A stretch of 64,000 nt of DNA, from NCBI RefSeq assembly GCF_026239675.1, contig NZ_JAPIVQ010000011.1:62001-126000 (forward strand). The letters run 5' to 3'. Position 1 is the stretch's first letter. Each line of letters starts with the position of its first letter. Made by a program: the position numbers and the translations under genes. Positions 8,569-19,300 of the stretch are shown piece after piece. The notes under the pieces are model-generated. The model ran no database searches, was not told the origin of the DNA, and saw only the letters and a list, made by a program, of their open reading frames with translations. Origin of the DNA: Pedobacter sp. PLR (GTDB taxonomy: Bacteria; Bacteroidota; Bacteroidia; Sphingobacteriales; Sphingobacteriaceae).

Positions 8569-10812
8569 ATGAAGAGAACGATTTTTTCTGCTTTAAAAAT
8601 TTCAGCCTGCTCGTTAATCCTATTTAATGTCATTGCTGTAAAAGCGCAAACTGTTGGGCAAGGGCCTAAAGTCTGGACAACCGCAATTAACAGCCTTGCG
8701 AAAAAAGATTGGCTGCTGAATAACTCCGCCTACCCGGCAAAAATATATGCTGTTCCGGAGAAAAAGGAGTTGGTGCTCGACAATGGGCTCCTAAAAAGAA
8801 CATTCAGAATCAGTCCTGATGTAGCCTGCGTAGATTTCCTCAACCAGATCACCGGGCAGCAGTTGCTTAGAGCCGTAAAACCAGAAGCACGTTTAGTAAT
8901 TGACGGCCGCAATTATAATGTAGGAGGTTTGTATGGCCAAAAAGAAAACGCTTACCTACTGCCTTCCTGGATTGATGATTTTAAGCCTGGCGACAGTAGT
9001 TTCCATTACGTTTCCCATCAGATTACGGAACTTAAACCTTTCCTGAACTGGAAAACAAAAATGTGGGCCGGGAATAAACAACAGGCCGCCGGAAAAGTAC
9101 TATCCTTTTCCTACAAATCAGATTTACCGGCATTGAAAAATATTCAGGTACAGGTAAATTATGCCATTTATGATGGTCTGCCTTTAATCAGTAAATGGTT
9201 AACTGTTAAAAATACTTCCGGTAAAACAGTGCAGCTGGACCAGGTCGTAAATGAGGTGCTGGCTGTGGTAGAGGAGGAGAGTGCTGTTGTTGGAGCCGCT
9301 TCGCCGGACAATAAAACTGCCCGTGGGATGAAAGTTCCACAAGGGATTTACCTGGAAAGTAATTTCGCTTTTAACAATGCGATGCGTTACCCGATCAGCG
9401 ACCAGAGTACCCACTGGAAAGTCGATAAGTCGTATACCTCACAAGTGAATTATGATTATCAAACCCCTTGTTTATTAGAAGTCCACCCGACCAGAAATAT
9501 CGGAGTTCAGTTAAAGGACGGAGACACTTTTCAATCTATCCGTACCAACGAGTTATTGATGGACAGCTATGACAGGGAAAGAAGGGGACTTGCGATCCGG
9601 AAAATGTACCGTACCACCATGCCATGGACTACCGCAAACCCGATTTTTATGCACCTGGTGAGTAAAAATGATGCGCAGGTGCGTACTGCAATTGATCAAT
9701 GTGCGGCAACAGGTTATGAAGCCCTTATTCTGAGCTTCGGGAGCCATTGCAATATGGAAGATACCACTGCTACTAATATCAATAAATGGAAAACACTGAG
9801 CGATTATGCCCATAGTAAAGGAATATTTATAGGAAGTTATTCCTTGTTCAGTTCCCGGAAAATTAGTGATGCCGATGATGTGATCGACCCTAAAACCGGT
9901 AAACCAGGTGGTGCTTTTTTTGGAAATGCACCTTGCTTTGGTAGCAACTGGGGACTGGGATACCTGAAAAGTTTGAAAACTTTCATGACTAAAACCGGCT
10001 TCGATATCTTCGAAAATGATGGTCCTTATCCGGGAGATGTTTGCGCCTCTACCACGCACCCTGGTCATGAAGGCCTGGAGGATTCTCAGTGGAAACAGAT
10101 GGAATTGCAAAAAAGCCTGTACCATTGGTGTAATGAGCAAGGGATTTATGTAAATGCACCCGATTGGTATTTCATGGATGGCGTTAATAAAATCGGGATC
10201 GGTTATAGAGAGGTGAATTTCTCGCTATCGCGTGAACAACAAATGATCCTGAATCGCCAGAATATTTTTGATGGTACCTGGGATGAGATTCCTTCCATGG
10301 TATGGGGATTTGTTCCCTTAACAAAATACCAGGGTGGTGGACCGGAAGCTGTATTAGAACCTTTAAAAGATCACCTCAAGGATTACGAACAATTGATGAT
10401 GCAGTATTATGGTGCCGGAATTCAGGCCTGTTACCGTGGTCCAAGGTTATATGATACCGAAGAAACCAAACAAACGGTGATCAAAGTGATTGATTGGTAT
10501 AAAGGTAACCGCGAGATTTTGAACTCTGATATTATTCATTTGAGAAGAGCAGACGGCAGAGATTGGGATGGACTAATGCACGTGAATCCGAAGCTGAAAA
10601 CCAAAGGGATGATCTTATTGTACAATCCGCTGAAAGAAGAAATTCGCAGAGAGATAAAAATTCCAATGTATTATACCGGTTTGAAGAACTCAGCTACTTT
10701 ACGCGTTCAAAATGAGACATCCAGGAAATACACCCTGGACAGGGATTATAATATTACACTTCCAGTTGTCATGAAACCAGAAAGTTATACCTGGATCGCA
10801 ATTAACGAATAA
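8569..10812 (+). CDS. secreted putative glycoside hydrolase, clan GH-D-like, family unassigned
   Basis: A 747-residue protein with a signal peptide (about 1-27, ending VIAVKAQ). An N-terminal half rich in beta-strands (about 50-330) resembles the super-sandwich of GH36-type enzymes; a TIM-barrel-like part follows (about 350-640), with GYEALILSFGSH, AHSKGIFIGSYSLFS and GFDIFENDGPYPGD; a C-terminal beta domain closes the chain. The motif around Asp484 (FENDGP) sits where alpha-galactosidases of clan GH-D carry their KxD nucleophile. I do not recognise a defined CAZy family. It follows the GH29 gene in the same direction, separated by 337 bp. Confidence 0.65.
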   Translation: MKRTIFSALKISACSLILFNVIAVKAQTVGQGPKVWTTAINSLAKKDWLLNNSAYPAKIYAVPEKKELVLDNGLLKRTFRISPDVACVDFLNQITGQQLLRAVKPEARLVIDGRNYNVGGLYGQKENAYLLPSWIDDFKPGDSSFHYVSHQITELKPFLNWKTKMWAGNKQQAAGKVLSFSYKSDLPALKNIQVQVNYAIYDGLPLISKWLTVKNTSGKTVQLDQVVNEVLAVVEEESAVVGAASPDNKTARGMKVPQGIYLESNFAFNNAMRYPISDQSTHWKVDKSYTSQVNYDYQTPCLLEVHPTRNIGVQLKDGDTFQSIRTNELLMDSYDRERRGLAIRKMYRTTMPWTTANPIFMHLVSKNDAQVRTAIDQCAATGYEALILSFGSHCNMEDTTATNINKWKTLSDYAHSKGIFIGSYSLFSSRKISDADDVIDPKTGKPGGAFFGNAPCFGSNWGLGYLKSLKTFMTKTGFDIFENDGPYPGDVCASTTHPGHEGLEDSQWKQMELQKSLYHWCNEQGIYVNAPDWYFMDGVNKIGIGYREVNFSLSREQQMILNRQNIFDGTWDEIPSMVWGFVPLTKYQGGGPEAVLEPLKDHLKDYEQLMMQYYGAGIQACYRGPRLYDTEETKQTVIKVIDWYKGNREILNSDIIHLRRADGRDWDGLMHVNPKLKTKGMILLYNPLKEEIRREIKIPMYYTGLKNSATLRVQNETSRKYTLDRDYNITLPVVMKPESYTWIAINE

Positions 10813-10840
10813 AGTCTAAACGACCTGCACGAATGAAAAA

Positions 10841-10880
10841 GAAAGCAATTGCCATCAGGGTAATTGCTTTCTTTTTTTCT
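10841..10880 (+). terminator. rho-independent terminator after the glycoside hydrolase
   Basis: GAAAGCAATTGCC pairs with GGTAATTGCTTTC (13 bp with one G-U), loop of 5 nt, followed directly by a run of T. It closes the transcript 28 bp after the stop codon. Confidence 0.85.
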
Positions 10881-11177
10881 ATTATAACCATCAGATTGTG
10901 ATATCAATTGCTGGTTTTATACTGTTATGGTTAACACATCCTTTCGATACTAGAGATTTTTGGCAACATAAAGCAATTGGAAAGTTGAAAAAATTGAAAA
11001 CTGCTGTCTTAGCTCAGGAAAATAAAGTGTTTCGGTTAAAAAAGATAAACTAAAATTTACATACCCTCCTTCGTCAATTTCATATTGACAAATCATCCTG
11101 CGTTTTGCAAGACGATCTATAAGCGAAAGTCAAGATATTCACCTGGTGATTTAGGCTTTTGTTCTTTTTAGTTCATT

Positions 11178-11185
11178 TAATTTTG
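11178..11185 (+). promoter_or_regulatory. candidate promoter of the fibre operon (TAATTTTG)
   Basis: An exact TAnnTTTG match with TTTG at 11158-11161, a spacing of 16 bp that is shorter than the usual 19-21. It would give a leader of about 420 nt to the ATG at 11608. Confidence 0.3.
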
Positions 11186-11531
11186 CAATACCCATAAATA
11201 GGTAAAATTAAAACGCATTGACTCACAGTGTATTAGGTAAAGTTTTTGCAATGAACATCAATTATTTTACTATCGTTACAATAATATTCCATTTATCTAT
11301 ATTAGCTTTGCTCTCAAACTGATATTTTTTGTATGGTGTTGACTTTCCAATATATACAAAAACGCAATCGCCTTTTTATTTAATATTGTTGTATTCGATA
11401 TGTTTCCAGTAAAGAAAAGAGAACCACAGCGCTATAAAAATGACTATAGTCCAGGAGATTTCCTGCTACACAAATGGCAGGTTATTCCAGGGTACCCATA
11501 AAAATTTATAATTAATCCAGAATGAATAAAC

Positions 11532-11561
11532 CCCAAGGCCTGTAAAGAGGCCCAAACTGGG
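11532..11561 (+). promoter_or_regulatory. leader hairpin upstream of the first fibre gene
   Basis: GGCCT and AGGCC (loop GTAAAG) form an inner stem, and CCCA/TGGG an outer stem across an asymmetric internal loop. It ends 46 bp before the ATG and has no T-tract after it, so it is a structured leader rather than a terminator. Confidence 0.35.
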
Positions 11562-11607
11562 TTGAAATCTATATTATCACGATCTACATTAACAATACCG
11601 TAATCTC

Positions 11608-14600
11608 ATGAATAAAACAGTTAAGCAATACTCCATGCTTATTGGGTTGCTATTTGCATTTGGTGCTGCAAAAGCTCAGGTAGGAATAGGTACTAACGCT
11701 CCGGATGCCAGTGCGCAGCTTGAAGTGCTCTCCACTTCTAAGGGTTTACTTATTCCAAGACTATCCCTTATTCAACGTGAAGGTATCAATAATCCTGCCA
11801 ATGGTTTGTTGATCTATCAAACAAATAATCTTCCTGGTTTCTATTTTTTCAATAACGGACAGTGGCAACGGTTGGTAAATAGCTCTGAATTAGGGACTGG
11901 TGGTACCGGAACTAGCGGGAATACCATTTTAAGTGGCAATGCAACTCCTTCAGCAACTATTGGTACCAATGGTGATTTTTACCTGAATTTGGGTAATAAT
12001 AGTCTATATGGACCGAAAACTTCTGGTACCTGGCCTAATAACGGGGTTTTATTAGTGGGTCCAAAAGGCGACAAAGGGGATAGAGGCGACAAAGGGGATA
12101 GAGGCGACAATGGGGAAAAAGGAGATAAAGGGGACAAAGGAGAACCGGGGAATTCTTTACCTGGTACGGGAAAAACAGTCAGCTCTTCTGGTACAATCGA
12201 CATTACCAATGGAACAGGTGCGGTGTTAACGGATCTTAAGCTTGATCTGGCTGATAACGCAGTAACTTCTGCAAAGATTGCCAATGGTTCCATTGCAAAC
12301 ATCGATTTAAATAAAATTAACATTCCTTTAAGTGGATTCGGTGCTGCGGCAAAGAACGTTTCTATGGGTGGTTTCAAACTGACAAATCTGTCAGATCCAA
12401 CTAATAATCAGGATGCCGCAACTAAAAAATATGTAGATGATAAATTGGCTGCGGGTGGGATTTTACCCGTATTGAGTTTCGATAATTTGTATAACCTGTC
12501 TATTATAGGCAGTAATACCGTGAGTTTATCCGATTTAAACCAAAGTTTAAGTCTGGAAGGTACGGTGCTTTCCATCTCTGGACCAAGAAATAGTCGGGTA
12601 GACTTAAGTGGTTTAGTAGGTAGTGGAGGTGGTACCGGCGGTGGCGGAGGAACGGGCACCGTTAAATCAGTAGCTGTAGTTTCTGCAAATGGTTTAACAG
12701 GTTCAGTATTAAATCCTTCTACTACACCATCCATTACTTTAGGGACTTCTATCGCTGCTCCTGTATTAAAAGGGGCAAATGGAGCGATAGAGGCGGCAAC
12801 AACCACAGGAACAGGTGGTATGGTAGTGCTTAATGATGGTCCGACTTTAAAAAACCCAATCATTAGTGGTGTAATTACCGGTAACCTGAATGGTACTGCA
12901 ACCAATGTAACTGGTGTAGTTGACATTGCCAATGGCGGAACAGGTGGAAAAACAGCTGCCGAAGCCATCACAAATCTGGGTTTGGATGGCGTTCTAATTG
13001 GCAATGCGCCGATTACCGGGAGTACCAAAACCAAAATCACGTATGATGCTAAAGGTTTGGTAACTAAAGGAGAAGATGCAACTACTGCAGATATTAAAGA
13101 ATCTGCGGATAAAAAATATGTGACTGATGCGCAGTTAAGTATACTGAATAATACATCGAATATAAATTCAGGTGACCAAATTGCTATTGATGTTCCGGTA
13201 ACGCCAAATGGCGGTTTATCGGCTAGTAATGTGCAGTCTGCATTGGAAGAATTACAGGCAAAGATCAGCACTTCTGCAGGCGGTGGTTTAACTGCTGTGA
13301 AGCATGATGCGACCTTAACCGGTGATGGTAATGCCACTAATTTAGGTCTAGCAGATAAGGCAGTTAGCCTGACTAAGATGGCGGATATGGCCAGCAACTC
13401 CTTATTAGGTAGAACATCAGCAGGGCCAGGTAGTCCGGAAGTGATCACGATGGGCCCGGGACTTACGCTAAATGGAGGAGTGATTTCAGCGGATAATCCG
13501 GATGCGACTGCCACTGCTAAAGGTAAAGTTAAACTAGCCGGTGATTTAGCCGGTACAGCGGATTTACCTCGCGTAGCTGACAATGCAATCACTTCTTCGA
13601 AGATTAAAGATGGTGCAGTACTAGATGATAAAATTGCCAGTGTGAGCGGTTCTAAAGTAACGGGTAATATTACTGGAAGTGCAGCAAATGTGACCGGAAT
13701 TGTTGGTGTTGTAAATGGCGGAACAGGTGCAAATACACCAGATGGTGCCAGAAAAAATCTTGACTTAGATAAAGTAACTAATACCAGTGACGTTGATAAA
13801 CCAGTAAGTACGGCCCAGGCACTGGCATTGGGATTAAAAGAAGATAAATCAAATAAAAGTACAGATATCGTAGCTGATGCCACCTCAGATATTTTATATC
13901 CAAGTGTAAGAGCGACAAAAGATTATGTGGACGATAAAGTAAGAGACGCCGTAATTGGAGCAGGTGGTGTGCCTGATGCTTCTACTATAGTGCTGGGTAA
14001 AATTCAGCTAGCCGGTGATTTAACAGGTACAGCTTCTAATCCAGCTATTGCAGTCAATGCGATTGTGACTGCGAAAATTAAAGATGCAAACGTGACAGAT
14101 CCTAAAATTGTTTCGGTAAGCGGGACTAAGGTAACAGGTGATATTTCTGGAAACGCATCTAATGTAACAGGAGTGGTTAAAGTTGTTAATGGTGGTACAG
14201 GTGCCAGTACTCCGACAGATGCTAGAATTGCATTAGGATTAGGTAATGTTGACAATACAAGTGATCTCAATAAGCCATTAACTCAAGCCACAAAAGACGA
14301 ACTTGTTAAAAAAATCAACCTGACCGAAAAAGCAACAGCGAACGGTGTGGCTACATTGGACGGAACAGGTAAAGTTCCCGTTTCTCAAATGCCTGCAATG
14401 CCTTCTGGTACTGTGGATGTAGTCGATTCTGAGGCGAAAATGTTGGCATTAAGTAATGCGGATGTAGGTAGTACGGCGATCAATACAGTGGAAAGTAAAA
14501 GTTATGTGTTGAGGGCAAAGCCAGCTTCAACGTTATCCAATTGGGTAGAAATTCTAACGCCTTCTTCTGCTGCTTTAGTGAAATCGGTGAATGGACAAGT

Positions 14601-16326
14601 TGGAGTGGTAGATATTACCAGAGCAAGTCTGGGATTAGGAAATGTGGACAATACCAGCGATGCTGCTAAACCAATCAGCACATTAACTGCCGCAGCCTTA
14701 GCATTAAAACAAGATGTAGCGAAGATCAGTAATACTTTCACTGCGGATGGGACTTCCACCGTTAAATACCCAAGTGTAAAAGCAGTTAAAGATTACATCG
14801 ATGCTGCCGTGGTAACTGGGGGAGTAGCTGCAGCGACTCCAACTGTAAGAGGTATTTTGAGATTGAACAATGACTTAGGAGGTGATGCTGATAATCCTGC
14901 AGTACTTTCAGTTGGTGGTGCTACTGCTTTGAATATTGCCAGTTCAACCGCAGCTGTAATAGGCGCCAGTTCTTCGGCCTCACCAAATGCGCTGGTTAAA
15001 AGAGATGCTACAGGAAACCTTGTAGGTAATATAACAGGAAATGCTGCTACAGCAACAACAGCTACAACGGCCAGCAAACTGGCTCCAGGGAGTAAAATCA
15101 ATGGGGTGCTCTTTACTGGTGCAACTGATATTAATCTTCCTGTAACGGCGGATCCTTTGAAACAAGATAAAGATCCAAATTTGACTGCTTTGGCAGGTGT
15201 AAGTGGTACCGGGATCCTGGTCAAAACAGCTTCAGGTGCAGCAACTACGCGCACGATTACTGGTAATGGTATAACAGTAGCGAATGGTGATGGTGTAAAT
15301 GGTAATCCAACGATTTCATTACCAAACTCAGGTGTTGCTGCCGGAAATTATACTGCAGCAAATATTTCAGTAGATGCACTAGGTAGGATCACTGCCGCGG
15401 CAAATGGCTCTGGAGGTGGTGCAGCTTATACCTTACCTGTGGCAACTACTTCGGTTTTAGGTGGTGTTAAAGCAGGTGGAGGTGTAGCTATTGACGCAAC
15501 TGGTGTGATCTCGACTAAAACTGATTTGAGTTATCTAGCCGATCCGACAAATGGAACGATTAAAAGTACAATCGGTGCCATTAATGGTACCTCTGCGGTA
15601 ATTCCTGCAGGCTCGATTTCAACAGCAAGTTTAATGTTGCCTGGCGATAAAAGTAAACTGGATAAAATTCCGGTTATTACTACGGCTGATAAAGACAAAG
15701 TATTAACGGTAAATGCAGCTGGAACAGCCGCAACATGGGCTCCCAGCGCTGCACTCCCGGTAATTACTGCCGCCGATAAAGATAAAATATTAACAGTGAA
15801 TGCAGCTGGAACGGCCGCAACATGGGTGCCTGCACCAACAGGTGGTGGTACTGGTGGTGGTGGTGCTGGGCTACCTAAAATATATTCTCCACAAGGTGCT
15901 CCCTATGCGATGGTAAAATCGATCGGTGACGGACAGGTTACCATAGAACAAAGCGAGGGGCCAACCCCTGGAGTCAGAAATGTATTCACGGTTACTATTC
16001 CTGCCGGGGTATCCCTAAATACGCTAAGATTTAATATTGATAATCCATTGATGGGGAGAACTGCTGCTGAAGGCCCCCCTGTAGTGCTGGTTAGAATTAA
16101 GGATTTGGGTAATACGGTCAATACTTCTGATAATGATCTTTGGGCACCTTCTTCACATGGGATAATCATTAGACCTAGTCCAGGACTTGCTTACCCATAC
16201 AGGGCTTTGAGTAATCTGAACCCCTCAAACGTTCTCCTGGTTGTTGAAAGTGCTACAGGTGGAGTATTGAGTTTGAAGTTACAGACTGACGCCATTAAGA
16301 TTTACACCTTTATTTTAGGTTATTAA
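11608..16326 (+). CDS. large secreted tail-fibre-like protein with collagen-like segment
   Basis: A 1572-residue protein with a signal peptide (cleavage after AAKAQ, about residue 24). The mature N-terminus VGIGTNAPDASAQLEV is typical of Bacteroidota surface fibre proteins. A GxxIYQT...YFFNNGQW module follows (about 60-95), then ten Gly-X-Y collagen-like triplets (151-180) rich in GDK/GDR. The rest consists of phage tail-fibre style repeats: QDAATKKYVDDK, three NGGTG...A..NLGL units, two roughly 100-residue LAGDLxGTA...SGxKVTG units, GNVDNTSD motifs, and a distinct globular C-terminal end after about 1430. No cytoplasmic phage genes are nearby. It probably forms a trimeric fibre on the cell surface; adhesion is an inference. 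First gene of a six-gene cluster. Confidence 0.8.
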   Translation: MNKTVKQYSMLIGLLFAFGAAKAQVGIGTNAPDASAQLEVLSTSKGLLIPRLSLIQREGINNPANGLLIYQTNNLPGFYFFNNGQWQRLVNSSELGTGGTGTSGNTILSGNATPSATIGTNGDFYLNLGNNSLYGPKTSGTWPNNGVLLVGPKGDKGDRGDKGDRGDNGEKGDKGDKGEPGNSLPGTGKTVSSSGTIDITNGTGAVLTDLKLDLADNAVTSAKIANGSIANIDLNKINIPLSGFGAAAKNVSMGGFKLTNLSDPTNNQDAATKKYVDDKLAAGGILPVLSFDNLYNLSIIGSNTVSLSDLNQSLSLEGTVLSISGPRNSRVDLSGLVGSGGGTGGGGGTGTVKSVAVVSANGLTGSVLNPSTTPSITLGTSIAAPVLKGANGAIEAATTTGTGGMVVLNDGPTLKNPIISGVITGNLNGTATNVTGVVDIANGGTGGKTAAEAITNLGLDGVLIGNAPITGSTKTKITYDAKGLVTKGEDATTADIKESADKKYVTDAQLSILNNTSNINSGDQIAIDVPVTPNGGLSASNVQSALEELQAKISTSAGGGLTAVKHDATLTGDGNATNLGLADKAVSLTKMADMASNSLLGRTSAGPGSPEVITMGPGLTLNGGVISADNPDATATAKGKVKLAGDLAGTADLPRVADNAITSSKIKDGAVLDDKIASVSGSKVTGNITGSAANVTGIVGVVNGGTGANTPDGARKNLDLDKVTNTSDVDKPVSTAQALALGLKEDKSNKSTDIVADATSDILYPSVRATKDYVDDKVRDAVIGAGGVPDASTIVLGKIQLAGDLTGTASNPAIAVNAIVTAKIKDANVTDPKIVSVSGTKVTGDISGNASNVTGVVKVVNGGTGASTPTDARIALGLGNVDNTSDLNKPLTQATKDELVKKINLTEKATANGVATLDGTGKVPVSQMPAMPSGTVDVVDSEAKMLALSNADVGSTAINTVESKSYVLRAKPASTLSNWVEILTPSSAALVKSVNGQVGVVDITRASLGLGNVDNTSDAAKPISTLTAAALALKQDVAKISNTFTADGTSTVKYPSVKAVKDYIDAAVVTGGVAAATPTVRGILRLNNDLGGDADNPAVLSVGGATALNIASSTAAVIGASSSASPNALVKRDATGNLVGNITGNAATATTATTASKLAPGSKINGVLFTGATDINLPVTADPLKQDKDPNLTALAGVSGTGILVKTASGAATTRTITGNGITVANGDGVNGNPTISLPNSGVAAGNYTAANISVDALGRITAAANGSGGGAAYTLPVATTSVLGGVKAGGGVAIDATGVISTKTDLSYLADPTNGTIKSTIGAINGTSAVIPAGSISTASLMLPGDKSKLDKIPVITTADKDKVLTVNAAGTAATWAPSAALPVITAADKDKILTVNAAGTAATWVPAPTGGGTGGGGAGLPKIYSPQGAPYAMVKSIGDGQVTIEQSEGPTPGVRNVFTVTIPAGVSLNTLRFNIDNPLMGRTAAEGPPVVLVRIKDLGNTVNTSDNDLWAPSSHGIIIRPSPGLAYPYRALSNLNPSNVLLVVESATGGVLSLKLQTDAIKIYTFILGY
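12067..12102 (+). repeat. 18-bp tandem repeat in the collagen-like segment
   Basis: Two perfect copies of an 18-mer encoding GDKGDR (12067-12084 and 12085-12102), with a third partial copy following. The unit is six codons, so copy-number change would keep the frame and alter collagen-stalk length. Confidence 0.8.
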
Positions 16327-16359
16327 TAGATGTTTAGAAACCTACTTAAAGAATTGAAT

Positions 16360-19300
16360 ATGAACATAAATAAATGCTTCGTTGTTACATTTTTTCTGGT
16401 ATTTACGGCATTACTTAGTCATGCACAAACACCATTTTTTGGCAGGTTTTATTTAAGTGGTGCGTCTGAAGTAACTTCCACTCCAAGCTCGGATTATTCT
16501 ATTGAGGGTACATTTACCGATCCTGGTTATGTTTTAACTATTGAGGATATTTTGGTAGGAGATATCATAGTTGATAACAGTGGATTAACTTATAGGATTG
16601 ATAAAATAACCAGTAAAAAGGGAGATCAGGTTACTGTAGATGTAACTTATCTTCGGGGAGCGGCTAATGAATGGGCTAAAGATCCAGCGATTTATAATAC
16701 TGGCGCTATATACCGTCCGACCAGCAAAGGATATGCATTAGATTTTATAGACCAGGAGTTTGTCAATGACAGGATAAGAGTCAGTCTGCAAAACTCAGCA
16801 ATTCAGGATATTGACAGAGACATTCGGGCATTCAAATCAGGTACTGATGCCGAAATCCCTAAAGACCCTAAATTCGGTGATATTTTTTATAACGTTACCG
16901 ACAAGAAACTTTATGCTTTTACCGAAAAAGGCTGGGTAACTTTAGGTGGCGGCGTTATCGCCAGTGGTGCTAAATCCGAGTTCCCTACTCCTGCAAAAGC
17001 AGGAGAAATGTTCTTCAATAAAGACGATAACAATACCTATATCTATAACGGGACGCTTTGGTTTAAAATATCCACCAATGGTTCTACTCCAACCGGAAAT
17101 ACCAATCCGGATCCTTCGGTCGTAAGTGTTAGAGAAGGAGATTTATTTTATAACGATGCCGACAAAAAACTTTACGTATACAACAAGACCGCCTGGGTTT
17201 CTCTGGACAATGTACTCGATGAAGGCCATATCTTTGTTGGTAATGCTTCAAGCGAAGCGGTTTCTGTTCCTTTATCAGGTGATGCAGCCATTACCAGCGC
17301 AGGTAAACTAACCATTAACAATTTAGCCATTACCAACGAAAAACTGGATAAAACCAATATCCCTTTGAGTGGTTTTGGTTTCCCTAATGCGGATATCCGC
17401 ATGGGTAATGGAGCAACCACTTTTGCAATCAAGAATCTTAAAAGTCCGTCGGTAGCAACAGATGCGGCAACGAAAGGCTATATCGATGATTTGTTTAAAA
17501 ACCCATCGGCATTGGTACTCGAAAATAATAACTTATTTGTAGGTAATACGGCTAACATCGCGACAGCAGTACCAAAAATCATGATCCCTATTTCCGGATT
17601 TGCAAATGCCATGGCGGACGTACATATGGGCTTGCCAGGACAGGGAGCCAAATATAAAATCGTCAATATGGCTGAGCCTGTAGATCCACAGGATGCAGTA
17701 ACTAAAAATTATGTGGATACGAGGCCAATCAACCCAACTAAAATTACCCTTACAAAAGGAAGTTTCTTAATCGGTGGCGATCTGAATCTGGCAGTGCCGA
17801 TACTTAAAAGCGGGATTTCAATCACCGGATTTGCAGCGCCTACTGCTGAGCTTTCAATGGCCGGTTTTAAATTAACCAACCTGAAAGCGCCTGAACTTGA
17901 TTTGGATGCAGTAACTAAAAAATATGTAGATGAAAAGGTGATCACACCTTCCGGTTTATCTCTTACTGCCGGCAACCTTTTTGTAGGTGATGCTAATGGA
18001 AAGGCTGCGGATGTATTAAAAAGTACAATTCCATTAAGCGGATTTGCAGTTCCGAAGGCTGATGTGTCTTTCGGTGGTTTTTTACTGACTAACCTTGCGG
18101 AGCCTAAAGTAGAGACTGACGCCGTAACAAAGAAATATGTAGATGGTCTTTTTAAAGTGCCGGAAACATTATTGGCACTTCCGGAAGATAATATGTTTGT
18201 AGGAAATGCAACAGGGAAAGCAGCAGCCATACCTAAAGTACAAATTCCTTTGAGTGGTTTTGCCCCGCCAATCGAGCATATCGCAATGGGAGATGCCATT
18301 ACGCAGTTTCAGATCAATTTTATGGCCGATCCGAAACAACCACAGGATGCCGCAACAAAAAAATATGTAGATGCAAAAGTGGCTAATCCTTCAACTATGG
18401 TATTGCCAGCCGATCATATCCTGGTAGGAAATGGAGTAAGTATAGCAGAGGCCGTAAGAAAATCAGACATTCCTTTAAGTGATCTTGGAGCTCCGAAAAA
18501 AAATATCTCTTTCGGTGATGGGACAACCAATTTCAAACTGATTAACCTTGCCGATCCGGAAACAGATCAGGAGGCGGCTACAAAAGCCTATGTAGATTCA
18601 AAAACTGCTGGAACTGGCCTTCCTGCTTTATCATTAGGGAACTTCTTTATTGGTGATGCCAATGGTAAAGCCTCAGAAATAGCTAAAACGGCCATCCCAT
18701 TAAGTGGATTTGGCGCAGCAATAAAGGATGTAGAATTGGGTGGTTTTAAACTAAGCGGACTTTCTGACCCGGCACTGGCACAAGATGCGGCCACTAAAGC
18801 TTATGTAGATTCCAAAACGGCTAAAACACCGCAAGAGCCAACAGCACCAATAACAGCAGTTGCCGGAGATACTTATTACAATACCACAGACCAACATTTA
18901 TATGTGTACAATGGAACCGAATGGATTCCGATGGACAACAAACTGGACGACGGAAATCTATACCTGGGAAACGCAAAAGGCATTGCGACCTCAACGCTAA
19001 AAACAGCAATTCCATTAAGTGGGTTTGGCGCAGCAATAAAGGATGTAGAATTGGGTGGTTTCAAACTAACCGGACTTTCTGACCCGGCACTGGCACAAGA
19101 TGCGGCGACTAAAGCCTATGTAGATTCCAAAACTTCGAAAACACCACAAGAGCCAACAGCACCAACAACAGCAGTTGCCGGAGATACGTATTACAACACC
19201 ACAGATCAGCACTTATATGTGTACAATGGAACCGAATGGATTCCGATGGACAATAAACTGGATGATGGAAATCTATATGTAGGAAACGCAAAAGGCATTG

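Larger units (their letters stand above)
10881..11607. other. 727-bp AT-rich intergenic region before the fibre cluster
   Basis: No ORF is supported. It holds two exact TAnnTTTG boxes on the plus strand (TAATTTTG at 11178, with a TTTG 16 bp upstream; TAGCTTTG at 11303), a GGGTACCC palindrome at 11490-11497 and a leader hairpin at 11532-11561. The length suggests a long 5' leader or several regulatory inputs for the six-gene fibre operon. Confidence 0.5.

Noticed and set aside
9553..10140. 195-codon minus-strand frame inside the glycoside hydrolase gene
   Set aside because: Antisense shadow with no signal peptide or domain; the plus-strand gene is complete.
12408..13883. 491-codon open frame on the minus strand inside the first fibre gene
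   Set aside because: It is the antisense of a repetitive Ala/Thr/Gly-rich coding sequence with strong codon bias; its product is a Pro/Val/Ala-rich shadow without domains or a promoter.
16330..16359. Upstream ATG as start of the second fibre gene
   Set aside because: It would place a charged ten-residue extension before a typical signal peptide that starts at 16360.
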